A stretch of DNA of 64,000 nt, from positions 53,722-117,721 of the forward strand of contig NZ_PENI01000031.1 of assembly GCF_003688995.1 (NCBI RefSeq). The letters run 5' to 3'. A program made the position numbers and the translations under genes. The stretch is from Streptomyces shenzhenensis (lineage in GTDB: Bacteria; Actinomycetota; Actinomycetes; Streptomycetales; Streptomycetaceae). Positions 35,232 through 44,139 of the stretch are shown piece by piece (positions within the stretch are counted from its first letter, which is position 1; each line of letters begins with the position of its first letter). Under the pieces are notes generated by a model that was not told the DNA's origin, made no database searches, and saw nothing but the letters and a program-made list of their open reading frames with translations.

Positions 35232-35807
35232 TCAGGGCGCGGTGGCTTCCCAGGCCGCCTTGATCATCCGGAAGACCTCGTCCACCGTGGCCTCGGGATC
35301 GTCCGCCCGGCAGGCCAGCGCGTAGGCGTCGATGGCGAACCGCGCGGTCGCCCGGCAGGCCGTCGCGCTCCGGGACAGGTGGGGATCGGCGGCCAGCGCC
35401 ACTGCCAGCGCCTGCGCGTGACGCAGGCTCATCGACTCCTCGTATTCCCGCAGGGCGGGTGATCCCTCGATCATGCGCCGGACGGGGGCACTGCCCTCCG
35501 CCGTGCAGTGCCGCACCAGGGCCTGGACCTCGCGGTGCAGCGCCGGGATGAGCGGCTCGAGCGGAGGCCGGTCGGTTACCGCCCGCGTGAGGCGCTGCTC
35601 GAAGTCCTGGTCGCGCTCGAACACCAGGGCCTCCTTTGAGGCGAAGTGGGCGAAGACGGTGGTGACGGCCACGTCGGCCTCGGCCGCCACGTCACGGATG
35701 CCCACGGCGTCGTACCCGCGCTTCAGGAAGAGGCGCAGCGCGGTGTCAGCGATCTTCTGACGGGTCGCGGCCTTCTTGCGTTCGCGGCGTCCGGACGGCT
35801 CGGTCAT
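35232..35807 (-). CDS. TetR-family repressor
   Basis: 191 residues. The N-terminal HTH is clear: RQKIADTALRLFLKRGYDAV, then IRDVAAEADVAVTTVFAHFA. The C-terminal part is helical with Ala/Leu/Arg-rich composition and no recognisable ligand motif. It is divergent from the quinone oxidoreductase-like gene with a 70-bp intergenic region containing a palindrome, the classic arrangement for a local repressor controlling itself and its neighbour. Confidence 0.88.
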   Translation of the reverse strand: MTEPSGRRERKKAATRQKIADTALRLFLKRGYDAVGIRDVAAEADVAVTTVFAHFASKEALVFERDQDFEQRLTRAVTDRPPLEPLIPALHREVQALVRHCTAEGSAPVRRMIEGSPALREYEESMSLRHAQALAVALAADPHLSRSATACRATARFAIDAYALACRADDPEATVDEVFRMIKAAWEATAP

Positions 35808-35834
35808 GCCCTGACACTATCAGGTACGAATCCG

Positions 35835-35860
35835 TAACCGTTGCGAAATCCTAACGGTTA
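35835..35860. promoter_or_regulatory. Candidate TetR operator
   Basis: TAACCGTT (35835-35842) and its exact inverse AACGGTTA (35853-35860) are separated by 10 bp, in the 70-bp divergent region between the TetR and oxidoreductase genes. The second arm with its flank, CTAACGGTTAG, is itself nearly symmetrical. Its position 18 bp before the oxidoreductase ATG fits repression by steric block. Confidence 0.6.
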
Positions 35861-35877
35861 GGCCTATCTTCGGTCGC

Positions 35878-36771
35878 ATGAGGAAAATCAGTTTCGCCGA
35901 GTTCGGCGGTCCCGAGGTCCTGCAACTGGTGGAAGCCGAGGAGCCCCACGCGAGCCCCGGTCGGATACGCATCGCCGTACGGGCGGCGGGTGTCAACCCC
36001 GTCGACTGGAGGATCCGGGAGGGCCAGGTCCTGGGAGCCCATCCGGTCGAGCTGCCCGCCGGGGTCGGACTGGACGCCGCCGGGGTGGTGGATGAAGTCG
36101 GCGAGGGCGTCGAGGGGGTCGAGGTCGGCGACCGCGTGTTCGGCGAAGGCGCCGACACCTACGCCGAATTCGCCGTGCTGTCAGCTTGGGCCCGGATGCC
36201 CGAGGGACTGGCCTTCGAGGAGGCGGCCGGGTACCCGTCGGTGGTGGAGACCGCGCTGCGCATCATCCGCGAGGTCGGCGTGCGGCCCGGGCAGACACTG
36301 CTGGTCAGCGGCGCGTCCGGTGGCGTCGGGTCGGCGGTGCTGCAGATCGCCCGCGCACGCGGCATCACGGTGATCGGCACGGCCGGGGCTGCGAACCAGG
36401 ACTACCTGCGCGGCCTGGGCGCCCTCGCCACGACCTACAACGAGGGCTGGGTCGAACGGGTGCGGCACCTGGGCCGGGTCGACGCGGCCCTCGACCTGGC
36501 CGGCTCGGGCGTGATCCGCGAACTCGTCGAGCTGACAGGGGACCCGCGCAAGGTCGTCTCCATCGCCGACCTCGGTGCGCCGCAGCTGGACGTCCGGTTC
36601 TCCGGCGTGGCCGGGAGCGTGCCGGACGCGCTCGCCGAGGCCGTCGACCTCATCTCCCGGGGAAGGCTCCACATCCCGGTCGAGAAGTCGTACTCGCTCA
36701 CCGAGGCAGCGGCGGCGCACACTGACAGCCGCGCCGGCCACACCCGGGGGCGCCGGGTCCTGGTCGTCTGA
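35878..36771 (+). CDS. Quinone oxidoreductase-like NADP-dependent MDR dehydrogenase
   Basis: 297 residues of the zinc-free medium-chain dehydrogenase family. The GroES-like part has VNPVDWRIREG and GVGLDAAGVVDEVG; the Rossmann part has LLVSGASGGVGSAVLQIARA, ALDLAGSGV and a C-terminal GRLHIPVEKSYSLTEAA. Zinc-binding Cys residues are absent, as expected for quinone or enone reductases. It faces a TetR gene, so it is probably induced by an electrophilic substrate that the repressor senses. Slightly shorter than the 310-340 residue norm. Confidence 0.87.
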   Translation: MRKISFAEFGGPEVLQLVEAEEPHASPGRIRIAVRAAGVNPVDWRIREGQVLGAHPVELPAGVGLDAAGVVDEVGEGVEGVEVGDRVFGEGADTYAEFAVLSAWARMPEGLAFEEAAGYPSVVETALRIIREVGVRPGQTLLVSGASGGVGSAVLQIARARGITVIGTAGAANQDYLRGLGALATTYNEGWVERVRHLGRVDAALDLAGSGVIRELVELTGDPRKVVSIADLGAPQLDVRFSGVAGSVPDALAEAVDLISRGRLHIPVEKSYSLTEAAAAHTDSRAGHTRGRRVLVV

Positions 36772-36953
36772 GCCGCGGCCCGCCCGGCGTCCCGCGCCGA
36801 ACGGCCGGTCACTAGCGGGTGGTGAAGCGGCATCGGACGAAGCGGGGCGGTTACGCCTCGCCCACCAGGGGCGACCGCGGCGCCCTCTGCCGAGATCCGG
36901 TTCAGGCCGTCGGCCTTTCCGGACGGGCCGGTCACCGCCCGGTACGGAGACGG

Positions 36954-37936
36954 CTAGGACTATCGCCTGTCTCGCTCGTCAGTCCGGGCATGGGGCGGGG
37001 TGGTCTCACGGATGTGGAGTGGGAACGGCTGAGGCCGTTCCTGCCGGTCAGCAACAGGCGTTGTGGCAGGTGGCGGGACCATCGGCAGGTGATCGACGGG
37101 ATTCTCCACCGGGTACGGACGGGTGTTCAGTGGCGTGATCTTCCCGAGCGGTTCGGGCCATGGAAGACCGCTTACGAGCGTCACCGGCTGTGGTCGGCCG
37201 ACGGGACCTGGGAGCGTCTGCTCCAGCAGGTCCAGGCCGAAGCGGACGCGGCCGACGACATCGACTGGGACGTCTCGGTCGACTCCACGATCGTGCGTGC
37301 CCACCAGCATGCGGCCGGCGCCCGCACCGACCCGCCGTCGGCCTCAAAGGGGGGCTGGGCGAGGAAAACACCAGGACGAGACGCCGTGGCAGAGCCTCGT
37401 CGCCCGCCTGGTGGAGGTGGTGCGGGAGGCGAGGGCCTGGGCCGCTCACGGGGCGGGTTCACCACCAAAGTCCACCTGAGCGCGGACGGTCGCTGCCGCC
37501 CGCTGTCCCTGGTCGTCACCCCGGGGCAGCGGGCGGACTGCACGCAGTTCGAGCCCGTGCTGGAGAAGATCCGTGTTCCCCGGATCGGTCCGGGCAGGCC
37601 CCGCAAAAAGCCCGACAGCCTGGCCGCCGATAAGGCCTACAGCAACGGGCCCTGTCGCGCCTACCCGCGCGAACGGGGCATCCGGCACACGATCCCTGAG
37701 AAGACCGACAGCCAGGCCGCCCGCCTGCGCAAGGGCTCACGAGGTGGGCGGCCACCGGGCTTCGACGAGGAGCGGTACAAGAAACGCAACACCGTCGAAC
37801 GGGCCATCAATAAGCTGAAGAACGCCCGAGCCGTCGCGACTCGCTACGACAAGCGCGGCTATGTCTATCTCGGCACCATCACCGCAGCAGCCCTCGTCAT
37901 CTCGCTCCACACATGATCGCCCGGACAGCTCCTAGT
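36954..37936 (+). mobile_element. IS5-family insertion sequence (intact transposase)
   Basis: The transposase gene is flanked by CTAG on both sides (about 36953-36956 and the CTAG within GAGCTCCTAGTCGG at 37930 onward). The right terminal sequence is shared with the relic at 34829. The left terminal bases (TAGGACTATCGCC) resemble the right end only partly, so the exact left boundary is uncertain. Confidence 0.55.
36990..37916 (+). CDS. IS5-family transposase
   Basis: 308 residues from ATG 36990 (MGRGGLTDVEWERLRPFLP). DDE-type features: VDSTIVRAHQHAAGAR (first Asp), LAADKAYSNGPC (second Asp) and RNTVERAINKLKN with the catalytic Glu and K/R spacing, then ATRYDKRGYVYLGTI. A Gly-rich insertion with KTPGRDAVAEPRRPPGGGGA lies before SRGGFTTKVHLS. 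It is uninterrupted and may be active. Confidence 0.88.
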   Translation: MGRGGLTDVEWERLRPFLPVSNRRCGRWRDHRQVIDGILHRVRTGVQWRDLPERFGPWKTAYERHRLWSADGTWERLLQQVQAEADAADDIDWDVSVDSTIVRAHQHAAGARTDPPSASKGGWARKTPGRDAVAEPRRPPGGGGAGGEGLGRSRGGFTTKVHLSADGRCRPLSLVVTPGQRADCTQFEPVLEKIRVPRIGPGRPRKKPDSLAADKAYSNGPCRAYPRERGIRHTIPEKTDSQAARLRKGSRGGRPPGFDEERYKKRNTVERAINKLKNARAVATRYDKRGYVYLGTITAAALVISLHT

Positions 37937-38169
37937 CGGCGTTGGGTGCAGTCGATGTCGATGTCGATGCGATCGCGGAGCGGTCCGGATGGGCTACCGG
38001 GTGACACCTCCGACGGTGCCCGGGGCCCCGCCACCCGCTGGCCCGCAGCCGCCCGCCCGCCGGATGCCGTGAGGCTGCCGGGAGCGCGAGGGAGGCCGCG
38101 CGGCCGGGAAGGACGTTCGCGAGCGGGCGGACTTCCCGGCCGTGGCCGGCACTCGCGGGCGAGGGTGCG

Positions 38170-39816
38170 TCAGCCAAGGGCGCCGGCATCGTGGACGACG
38201 TCGCCGCCGATCACCGTGGCCCCGACGGTCAGGGTGTCGATCCGTTGCGGGTCGACGGCCAGCAGGTCGTCCGAGAGGACGACGAAGTCTGCCAGCATGC
38301 GGCGGGCGAGGCGGCCCTTGCGGTCTTCCGCGTGTTCGGCGTAGGCGGAGCCCACGGTGTAGGCGTACAGGGCCTGCGCGGGGGTGACCGCTTCGGCAGG
38401 GGCCAGGGGGGCTCCGCCGGCGGTGCGGCGGTTGACCATGTCGTGGATGCCGAGCAGCGGGCTGCCGTGCGCGACCGGGGCGTCGCTGCTGCCGGGGAGG
38501 ACGGCTCCCGCGTCCAGCAGGCTGCGCATGCGATAGCAGAGGCCGGCGCGCTCCGGGCCCAGCGCGGTGATCATGCCGTCGCCGATCTCGGAGACGAAGC
38601 GTCCTTGAGGCACGGGGATGATGCCGTTGTCCACCAGGCGGCGGACCTGCTTGTCGGAGGCGACGGCGAAATGCTCGATGCGGTGGCGCGCGTCCCGGCG
38701 CGGGTGGGCGGCCTGCGCGGCTTCGAAGGCGTCCAGGACGACATCGATTGCGGCGTCCCCGATGGCGTGGGCGGCGACCTGCCAGCCGCACCGGTGCGCC
38801 TCGGCGATCGTACGGTGCAGCCAGTCCTCGTCGAACTGCAGGAAACCGACGTTGTCGGGTTCGTCGTGGTAGCCGCAGCACATGTGTGCCGAGCGGCCGA
38901 TGAGGGAGCCGTCCGTGGCGATCTTGGTGGCGCCGATTTTCAGCCGGTCGTCGCCGAATCCGCTGCGTAGCCCCAGATCGAGACCGAACCAGGAGGCGCC
39001 GTCACCGACGGCGCCCATGTCGTGCAGGACGGTCATGTAGGGCATGACCGTGGTGCGGATGTTCAATACGCCCTGCTGCACGGCACGGTGGAAGGCGTGC
39101 AGGTCGGCCGGGCCGTGCCCGACGTGTTCGGCGGCGGCGATCCCCGGCTCGGTGAGGCTGGTGATGCCCTCCGTCACCCCTTGGTCGTTGCCGGCCGCGA
39201 TGGCGGCGACGACCGAGTCCACGGGGGAGGGGCGGAAGGCCCGGGTCACCAGGTGCTGGGCGGTCTCCTGGAGCAGGCCGGACGCCCTGCCGTCCGCATC
39301 GCGTTCGACGTGGCCGCCGTCGAGGTCGAGGACGCCGAGCCGGTCGGTGAAACCGGCGCGGGCGAAGGCCGCGGTGTTGGCCACGCCCATGTGGCAGGAG
39401 ACGTGCTCCAGCCACACGGGGCGCCCCTGGGCCGCCTCGTCCAGGGCCTCGGCCGTCGGATGGGCGCCGATCTTGTTCTGGTCGTAGCCCGCGCCGAAGA
39501 GCCACTCGTCGGGGCCGAGACGGGTCGCCCGCTCCCGCACTGCCGCGTAGAGGGCGTCGAGGGTCGGGACGGTCCCGGCGCGCAGGTCGAGCTGGAGGAG
39601 GCGGCGGCCACGCATGCTCAGGTGGTGGTGGGCGTCGTTGAAGCCGGGGACCACAGGGGCGCCCCGAAGGTCGTGGACGCGAGCAGCGGTACATCCGGCG
39701 ACCTCGTCGTCGAAGCCGACGATGCGGCCCCCGAAGACCCCTACGGTGTGGGCGGTGGGGCGGTCCACGTCGAGCGTGGTGAAGCGGCCGTTGGTGAACA
39801 GTGAGTCCAGGTGCAT
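38170..39816 (-). CDS. Amidohydrolase family protein (YtcJ-like, Amidohydro_3)
   Basis: 548 residues from ATG at 39814-39816. The metal-dependent hydrolase pattern is present: VVPGFNDAHHHLSMRG near the N-terminus, LQETAQHLV, KIATDGSLIGRSAHMCCGY, WQVAAHAIGDAAIDVVLD, HRIEHFAVA, and PGSSDAPVAHGSPLLGI. These fit the Zn-dependent deacetylase/imidazolone-like group often annotated as YtcJ. Substrate unknown. It is in operon order downstream of the MHS transporter, so it probably hydrolyses the imported compound. The frame open to 40794 overlaps that transporter and is not used. Confidence 0.87.
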   Translation of the reverse strand: MHLDSLFTNGRFTTLDVDRPTAHTVGVFGGRIVGFDDEVAGCTAARVHDLRGAPVVPGFNDAHHHLSMRGRRLLQLDLRAGTVPTLDALYAAVRERATRLGPDEWLFGAGYDQNKIGAHPTAEALDEAAQGRPVWLEHVSCHMGVANTAAFARAGFTDRLGVLDLDGGHVERDADGRASGLLQETAQHLVTRAFRPSPVDSVVAAIAAGNDQGVTEGITSLTEPGIAAAEHVGHGPADLHAFHRAVQQGVLNIRTTVMPYMTVLHDMGAVGDGASWFGLDLGLRSGFGDDRLKIGATKIATDGSLIGRSAHMCCGYHDEPDNVGFLQFDEDWLHRTIAEAHRCGWQVAAHAIGDAAIDVVLDAFEAAQAAHPRRDARHRIEHFAVASDKQVRRLVDNGIIPVPQGRFVSEIGDGMITALGPERAGLCYRMRSLLDAGAVLPGSSDAPVAHGSPLLGIHDMVNRRTAGGAPLAPAEAVTPAQALYAYTVGSAYAEHAEDRKGRLARRMLADFVVLSDDLLAVDPQRIDTLTVGATVIGGDVVHDAGALG

Positions 39817-39854
39817 GACTGGGTCCTCGGGAAAAGGGGGCGGGTACGGCTGGG

Positions 39855-41195
39855 TCACGCGACGGTGGGCAGACCCTCCGGCTCCCGGGTGCCGGTCCCC
39901 GGGGCGTCGTCGCGGATGCCGGAGCGCTGCCGGGCCAGGGCCAGCACGCAGACCGTCGTCAGTAGCAGGAGTGCGATGTAGTAGCTGACGACCGGCCAGT
40001 GGCCGCCGCCCCGGGTGAGCAGCCACTGGGCGACCAGGGGAGTGGAACCTCCGATGACGGTGCTGCACAGCTGGTAGGCCAGGGAGACTCCGGTGTAGCG
40101 GACCCGCACGGGGAAGGCCCCGGACAGGAAGCCGGCCAGCAGCGCGTAGTAGCTGCACCCGGTGAGCACGCCCAGGGCCAGTCCCACGCCGATCAGTGTG
40201 CTGTCGCGGGTGGCGATCAGCAGAAACATCGGCACCGCGACGACGATGTTGGCGATCAGGGCGCCTGCCATCAGACGGACGGTTCCCACGCGCTGGGCCA
40301 GCGTCGCCGCGAGCGGCTGCCACAGGAACTGCATGACGGCGAGGATCAGCAGGATGTCGAGCATGGTCTGCCGGTGCACACCCAGGTCGCTCGTGGCCCA
40401 GGACAGCACGAAGGTGTTGGTGAAGTAGGCGGACGAGATGCCCATCGCGCTGGCGCCCACGCCGAGCAGGACCAGGGGCCAGGAAGTGCGGAACAGTTCG
40501 ACCACGGGGATCTTCGGGACGGCGTCCTCCTGCTTCCTGGCCGCCTCGAAGTCGGTCGACTCGGAGACCTTCAGCCGGATGACCAGACCGATGACCACCA
40601 GCACGGCGGAGAGCAGGAACGGGACGCGCCAGCCCCACGACAGGAACGCGTCGTCGGGCAGGTGACCCACGGCGATGAAGACCAGGGAGGCCAGCACGGA
40701 CCCGGCCGGCGAGCCCTGCTGGACCCACATGCCGGCGAGACCGCGCCGCTTGGGGTCGGTGTTCTCGGTGGCCATGAGTACGGCGCCGCCCCATTCGCCG
40801 CCGACGGCGATGCCCTGGACGGCACGGAGCAGGACGAGCAGGACCGGTGCGGCGACGCCGATGGTGGCGTGGGTGGGCAGGACACCGATGAGGGTGGTGG
40901 CGGAACCCATCAGGATCAGGGTCGTGACGAGGACGTTCTTGCGTCCCATTCGGTCACCGATGTGACCGAAGATCAGGCCGCCCAGGGGGCGGGCCAGGAA
41001 GCCGACCCAGAAGGTGGCGAAGGCCGCGAGAGTGCCGGCGGCGGGGCTGGCGGTGGGGAAGAACAGCTTGCCGAACACGAGGGCGGTGGCGGTGCCGTAG
41101 ATGTAGAAGTCGTACCACTCCACGGCGGTCCCGATGAAGGACGCGGTGGTGGCACGTCTGGCCTTGCGGCCGGCGGTGGATGTGGCTGGGGGCAT
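39855..41195 (-). CDS. MFS transporter, metabolite:H+ symporter (MHS) family
   Basis: 446 residues from ATG at 41193-41195 with CCGGAG 6 bases before it. VEWYDFYIYGTA near TM1, FGHIGDRMGRKNVLV between TM2 and TM3, and RAVQGIAVGGEWGGAVLMA are diagnostic of the ShiA/ProP/KgtP-like MHS group. Twelve hydrophobic segments. These transporters import dicarboxylates, shikimate, aromatic acids or osmolytes. It precedes the amidohydrolase by 38 bp and is divergent from a LysR regulator, so the three form a small catabolic unit. Confidence 0.9.
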   Translation of the reverse strand: MPPATSTAGRKARRATTASFIGTAVEWYDFYIYGTATALVFGKLFFPTASPAAGTLAAFATFWVGFLARPLGGLIFGHIGDRMGRKNVLVTTLILMGSATTLIGVLPTHATIGVAAPVLLVLLRAVQGIAVGGEWGGAVLMATENTDPKRRGLAGMWVQQGSPAGSVLASLVFIAVGHLPDDAFLSWGWRVPFLLSAVLVVIGLVIRLKVSESTDFEAARKQEDAVPKIPVVELFRTSWPLVLLGVGASAMGISSAYFTNTFVLSWATSDLGVHRQTMLDILLILAVMQFLWQPLAATLAQRVGTVRLMAGALIANIVVAVPMFLLIATRDSTLIGVGLALGVLTGCSYYALLAGFLSGAFPVRVRYTGVSLAYQLCSTVIGGSTPLVAQWLLTRGGGHWPVVSYYIALLLLTTVCVLALARQRSGIRDDAPGTGTREPEGLPTVA

Positions 41196-41436
41196 GACTG
41201 ACTCCGGAGGTGAGCGGCGGTGCCGGCGGATTCGGCCTGTGCGCGGTGACAGGGCCTGGTGCGATCCCTGTGCTGACCGCGACGCTGCGGGTGCCCGTTC
41301 GAACGGCGTTGTCCGGTCCGCCTCAGTTTCGTAGCCGACCGGCCATACGGTCCAGTACCTTCTGAGCTGCACAGCCATATCCCAAAGGCATGACGCCGCG
41401 GTGGCGAGAGCCCGGTGGTGGTACGACGGAGGCACG

Positions 41437-42387
41437 ATGGAACTGCGGGTCCTGCGGTATTTCCTCGCGGTGGTCGACACCGGTTCGATGACGGCGGCCG
41501 CCGCGCGCGTGCACGTGGCGCAGCCCTCCATCTCCCGGCAGCTGCGCTCACTCGAACGCGAGCTGGGTGCGGAGCTGCTGCGACGCACCAGCGCGGGGGT
41601 CCAGCTCACGGCGGCCGGACGCCGCTTCGTGCCCGTCGCCAGGGACCTCACCCTGCGTGCCGCCCGTGGCACGGACCTGCTGCAGGCCGTCTCGGGACAG
41701 AGCCCGCTGCAGTTCCGTGTGGCCTGCCCCGTCTCCACCATCGCGCACCTCGTGGCCCCGTTCGTCGCCGAACGCGGCGGCCCCTTCTCCGACGCCCGGG
41801 GCTGCGAGCCGGACCAGGTGTACGAGCGGCTGAGTGCCGGAGACGTCGACATCGGCATCTCCACCAGCCCGCCTCCCGGCGGCATGGCGGCACGCCGCCT
41901 CGGCGGCCGGCGGATCAGCGTCCAGATGCCTTCCGCCCACCCTCTGGCCCGGGAGGGCGACGGCGCCCTGGAACTGGCGAGCCTGCTCGACCACCCGGTC
42001 ATCGTCAACAGCCGCGCCAGCGCGGTGCGGCGTGCCCTGGACACCGCGCTCTACGAACAGGGCACGCCGCTCCGGCCCGCCTTCGAACCGCAGTCCGAGG
42101 CCATGGCCCAGGCGCTGGCCGCCGCGGGCCACGGCGTCTGCGTCGTCGTCGACCACCCGCAGTTCGACCTGCGCGCCCGCGCCCTGTGCGGCCTGGGCCT
42201 TCCGCTCAGCATTTCCCTGTACGCCGGGTGGGACCCCGACCATTACGCACACGACGAGATCGACGCGGCCATGCGGGAACTGTCGACCTGGCTCATGGCC
42301 AACGACGGCGGAAGAAAGCCCGGCAGCCGCCCCGAGCCGACCATGGCCGACCCCTCACCCGGCGCCGACCCTGACACAGGGAACTGA
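41437..42387 (+). CDS. LysR-family regulator
   Basis: 316 residues from ATG 41437 (MELRVLRYFLAVVDTGSMTA). The winged HTH is textbook: AAARVHVAQPSISRQLRSLE and GAELLRRTSAGVQLTAAG. The C-terminal periplasmic-binding-like fold runs from about residue 90. The N-terminal MELRxLRYFLAV form is typical of regulators of aromatic or dicarboxylate catabolism. It is divergent from the MHS transporter with 241 bp between, likely containing its sites. The last 25 residues are Pro/Gly-rich and disordered. Confidence 0.9.
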   Translation: MELRVLRYFLAVVDTGSMTAAAARVHVAQPSISRQLRSLERELGAELLRRTSAGVQLTAAGRRFVPVARDLTLRAARGTDLLQAVSGQSPLQFRVACPVSTIAHLVAPFVAERGGPFSDARGCEPDQVYERLSAGDVDIGISTSPPPGGMAARRLGGRRISVQMPSAHPLAREGDGALELASLLDHPVIVNSRASAVRRALDTALYEQGTPLRPAFEPQSEAMAQALAAAGHGVCVVVDHPQFDLRARALCGLGLPLSISLYAGWDPDHYAHDEIDAAMRELSTWLMANDGGRKPGSRPEPTMADPSPGADPDTGN

Positions 42388-42559
42388 ACCGTGGGTACGA
42401 CCACCCGGTGGACCACACCCCGGTGCGCGTTGAGGAGTGTGAAGCCGGCGGCGGCGCCTGCCTGTCGGTGCGTTTTCGGTATCTCCGCCGTGAGCCGGTC
42501 CGAGGAGAAGCGGCCGGAGTACGTCACCCCGGGCACCAGACGGCACCACCTGGAGCGCA

Positions 42560-42790
42560 ACGGACTCGGGCTGGGGCGGATGTCCTCGGGCTACAGCTCG
42601 GTCTCGCTGTTGCCGATCAGCACACCCAGCATCTCGTCCGCCGTCCTCGGTGATGCCGGCGGCGATCACCACAGTCCAGGAGACGATCTGGTGCGCGACC
42701 GTGGCCTTGCAGTACGTCGCTGGCGAACAGGGCCTGGTCGATGCGACGACGGCGCTTCAGCAGGCTGGGGAGGAAGCTGCCCGAGTGCAG
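42560..42790 (-). pseudogene. IS256 (mutator)-family transposase relic
   Basis: In the minus strand, frames near 42600-42720 give ATYCKATVAHQIVSWTVVIA, AAGITEDGGR and LGVLIGNSETEL, matching the core DATYxKVR..VVSxAVVIATG..DGxREVLGxxVGDSE of IS256-type transposases. A preceding SSFLPSLLKRRRRIDQAL resembles the family's earlier LLxxRRRxxQAL segment. Frame changes and deletions between the pieces make it non-functional. Confidence 0.6.
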
Positions 42791-42847
42791 TTTACGCGGC
42801 AGCGGAGGGCGCGGCGGGAAGCAGAACGGAGAGAGACGGCTGGATTC

Positions 42848-42980
42848 CTAGTCCACACCAAGCACCTCTGCCCCCGTATCCTCATCCATGGCCAGTAGCA
42901 CACCATCCCCCACCCAGGTTGCGTGCTGGCACGGGCGATCCCCCTGAACCTGCCCAAGCAGCCGGGTGACCTTCCCCGTT
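42848..42980 (-). other. Coding-like C-terminal fragment, unidentified
   Basis: A minus-strand frame ending in TAG at 42848 reads KVTRLLGQVQGDRPCQHATW then VGDGVLLAMDEDTGAEVLGVD. The composition is protein-like rather than shadow-like, but I do not recognise the family and see no clear start. It may be the end of a gene truncated by the neighbouring PQQ dehydrogenase region. Confidence 0.3.
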
Positions 42981-43002
42981 CGCCGCCTCCAGGAGGATCA
43001 CG

Positions 43003-44139
43003 GTGAAAGTTCGCACCAGAAGCTCAGCGATCATCGGCACCATCTGCCTCGTCGCCTCCCTCACCTTGACCACCGCGTCCGCCGACGAGCCCGCCACCCC
43101 GCGTCAGGCGGCGAAGGTCGTGCTCACGGAAGTGGCCACGGCCCAGAACCCATCCGCCGGCACCGCCGGCCCCGGTGGCACAGTCTGGTTAGCCGAACGT
43201 GCAGGCACAGTAAGGGCATTGGACGCCCATGGTCTCGGTGAGCCGGTCCTCGACATATCCGACGAGACCACCACCGACGGCGAACGCGGCCTGCTGGGCA
43301 TCGCGTTCGACAAGGAGTTCGCGCACTTCTACATCTCGTACACGGACCTGGAAGGCACCAGCACCGTGGACGAGTTCGCCGTGCGGGACAGCGAGATCCA
43401 GTCGGACACCCGGCGCACCGTCCTCACCCAGACGCAGCCCTACTCGAACCACAACGGCGGCGACATCAAGTTCGGCCCCGACGGCTACCTCTACATCGCG
43501 TTCGGCGACGGAGGCTCAGGCGGCGACCCGCACGGCAACGGGCAGAACCTCGGCACGCTGCTCGGCAAGCTCCTGCGGATCGACCCGCGTGGCGGCCAGC
43601 CGTACGCGATCCCGCCGGACAACCCGTTCGTGGGCGACCCGAACGCGAAGGAAGAGATCTGGGCGTACGGGCTGCGCAACCCGTGGCGGTTCTCCTTCGA
43701 CGCGGGCACCGGCGACCTGCTGATCGGTGATGTCGGCCAGAGCGACTGGGAGGAGATCGACTGGGCCCCGGCAGACAGCAAGGGCGGCGAGAACTACGGC
43801 TGGTCCCAGATGGAGGGCAGCCATCCCTTCCGCGGCGGCACCGAGCCCGCGAACCATGTGCCGCCGATCCACGAGTACGACCGCAACGGGCTGGGCTGCT
43901 CGGTGACCGGCGGATACGTCTATCGAGGCGAGGCGATCCCGGACCTCAAGGGTCAGTACGTGTTCAGCGACTACTGCGACGGCACCCTCCGCTCTCTGCA
44001 GATCGAGAACGGCAAGGTGACCGGGGTGAGCGATCTCGGAGTCAACGGCGGCGAGGTCGTCTCGTTCGCGCAGGGCGGCAACGGCGAGTTGTACATGCTC
44101 GACCTGGGTGGCAGCGTCTCCCGTATCGACCCGGCGTAA
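43003..44139 (+). CDS. Secreted PQQ-type sugar (glucose/sorbosone) dehydrogenase family protein
   Basis: 378 residues, GTG start with GGAGGATCAC upstream. A signal peptide (about 1-27, ending TTASA) is followed by a six-bladed beta-propeller of the GSDH type: VWLAERAGTVRAL, GERGLLGIAFDKEFA, HNGGDIKFGPDGYLYIAFGD, EEIWAYGLRNPWRFSFD, GENYGWSQMEGSHPF, GGYVYRGEAIPDLKGQYVFS. Residues for PQQ and Ca2+ in blades 2-4 look conserved, for example HNGG and RNPWR. The substrate is probably an aldose, but related proteins include L-sorbosone dehydrogenase. Exported, so oxidation is extracellular. Confidence 0.87.
   Translation: MKVRTRSSAIIGTICLVASLTLTTASADEPATPRQAAKVVLTEVATAQNPSAGTAGPGGTVWLAERAGTVRALDAHGLGEPVLDISDETTTDGERGLLGIAFDKEFAHFYISYTDLEGTSTVDEFAVRDSEIQSDTRRTVLTQTQPYSNHNGGDIKFGPDGYLYIAFGDGGSGGDPHGNGQNLGTLLGKLLRIDPRGGQPYAIPPDNPFVGDPNAKEEIWAYGLRNPWRFSFDAGTGDLLIGDVGQSDWEEIDWAPADSKGGENYGWSQMEGSHPFRGGTEPANHVPPIHEYDRNGLGCSVTGGYVYRGEAIPDLKGQYVFSDYCDGTLRSLQIENGKVTGVSDLGVNGGEVVSFAQGGNGELYMLDLGGSVSRIDPA

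Noticed and set aside
36954..37936. Perfect terminal inverted repeats for the IS5 element
   Set aside because: The two ends share only TAGGA and scattered bases, so I give the flanking CTAG but do not claim full repeats.
38170..40794. 874-residue version of the amidohydrolase
   Set aside because: The first 326 residues are read through the MHS transporter in another frame; the ATG at 39816 begins the recognisable family sequence.
39999..41201. 400-residue plus-strand open frame opposite the MHS transporter
   Set aside because: Composition dominated by Gly/Asp/Glu/His repeats typical of antisense frames; the minus strand encodes a clear transporter.
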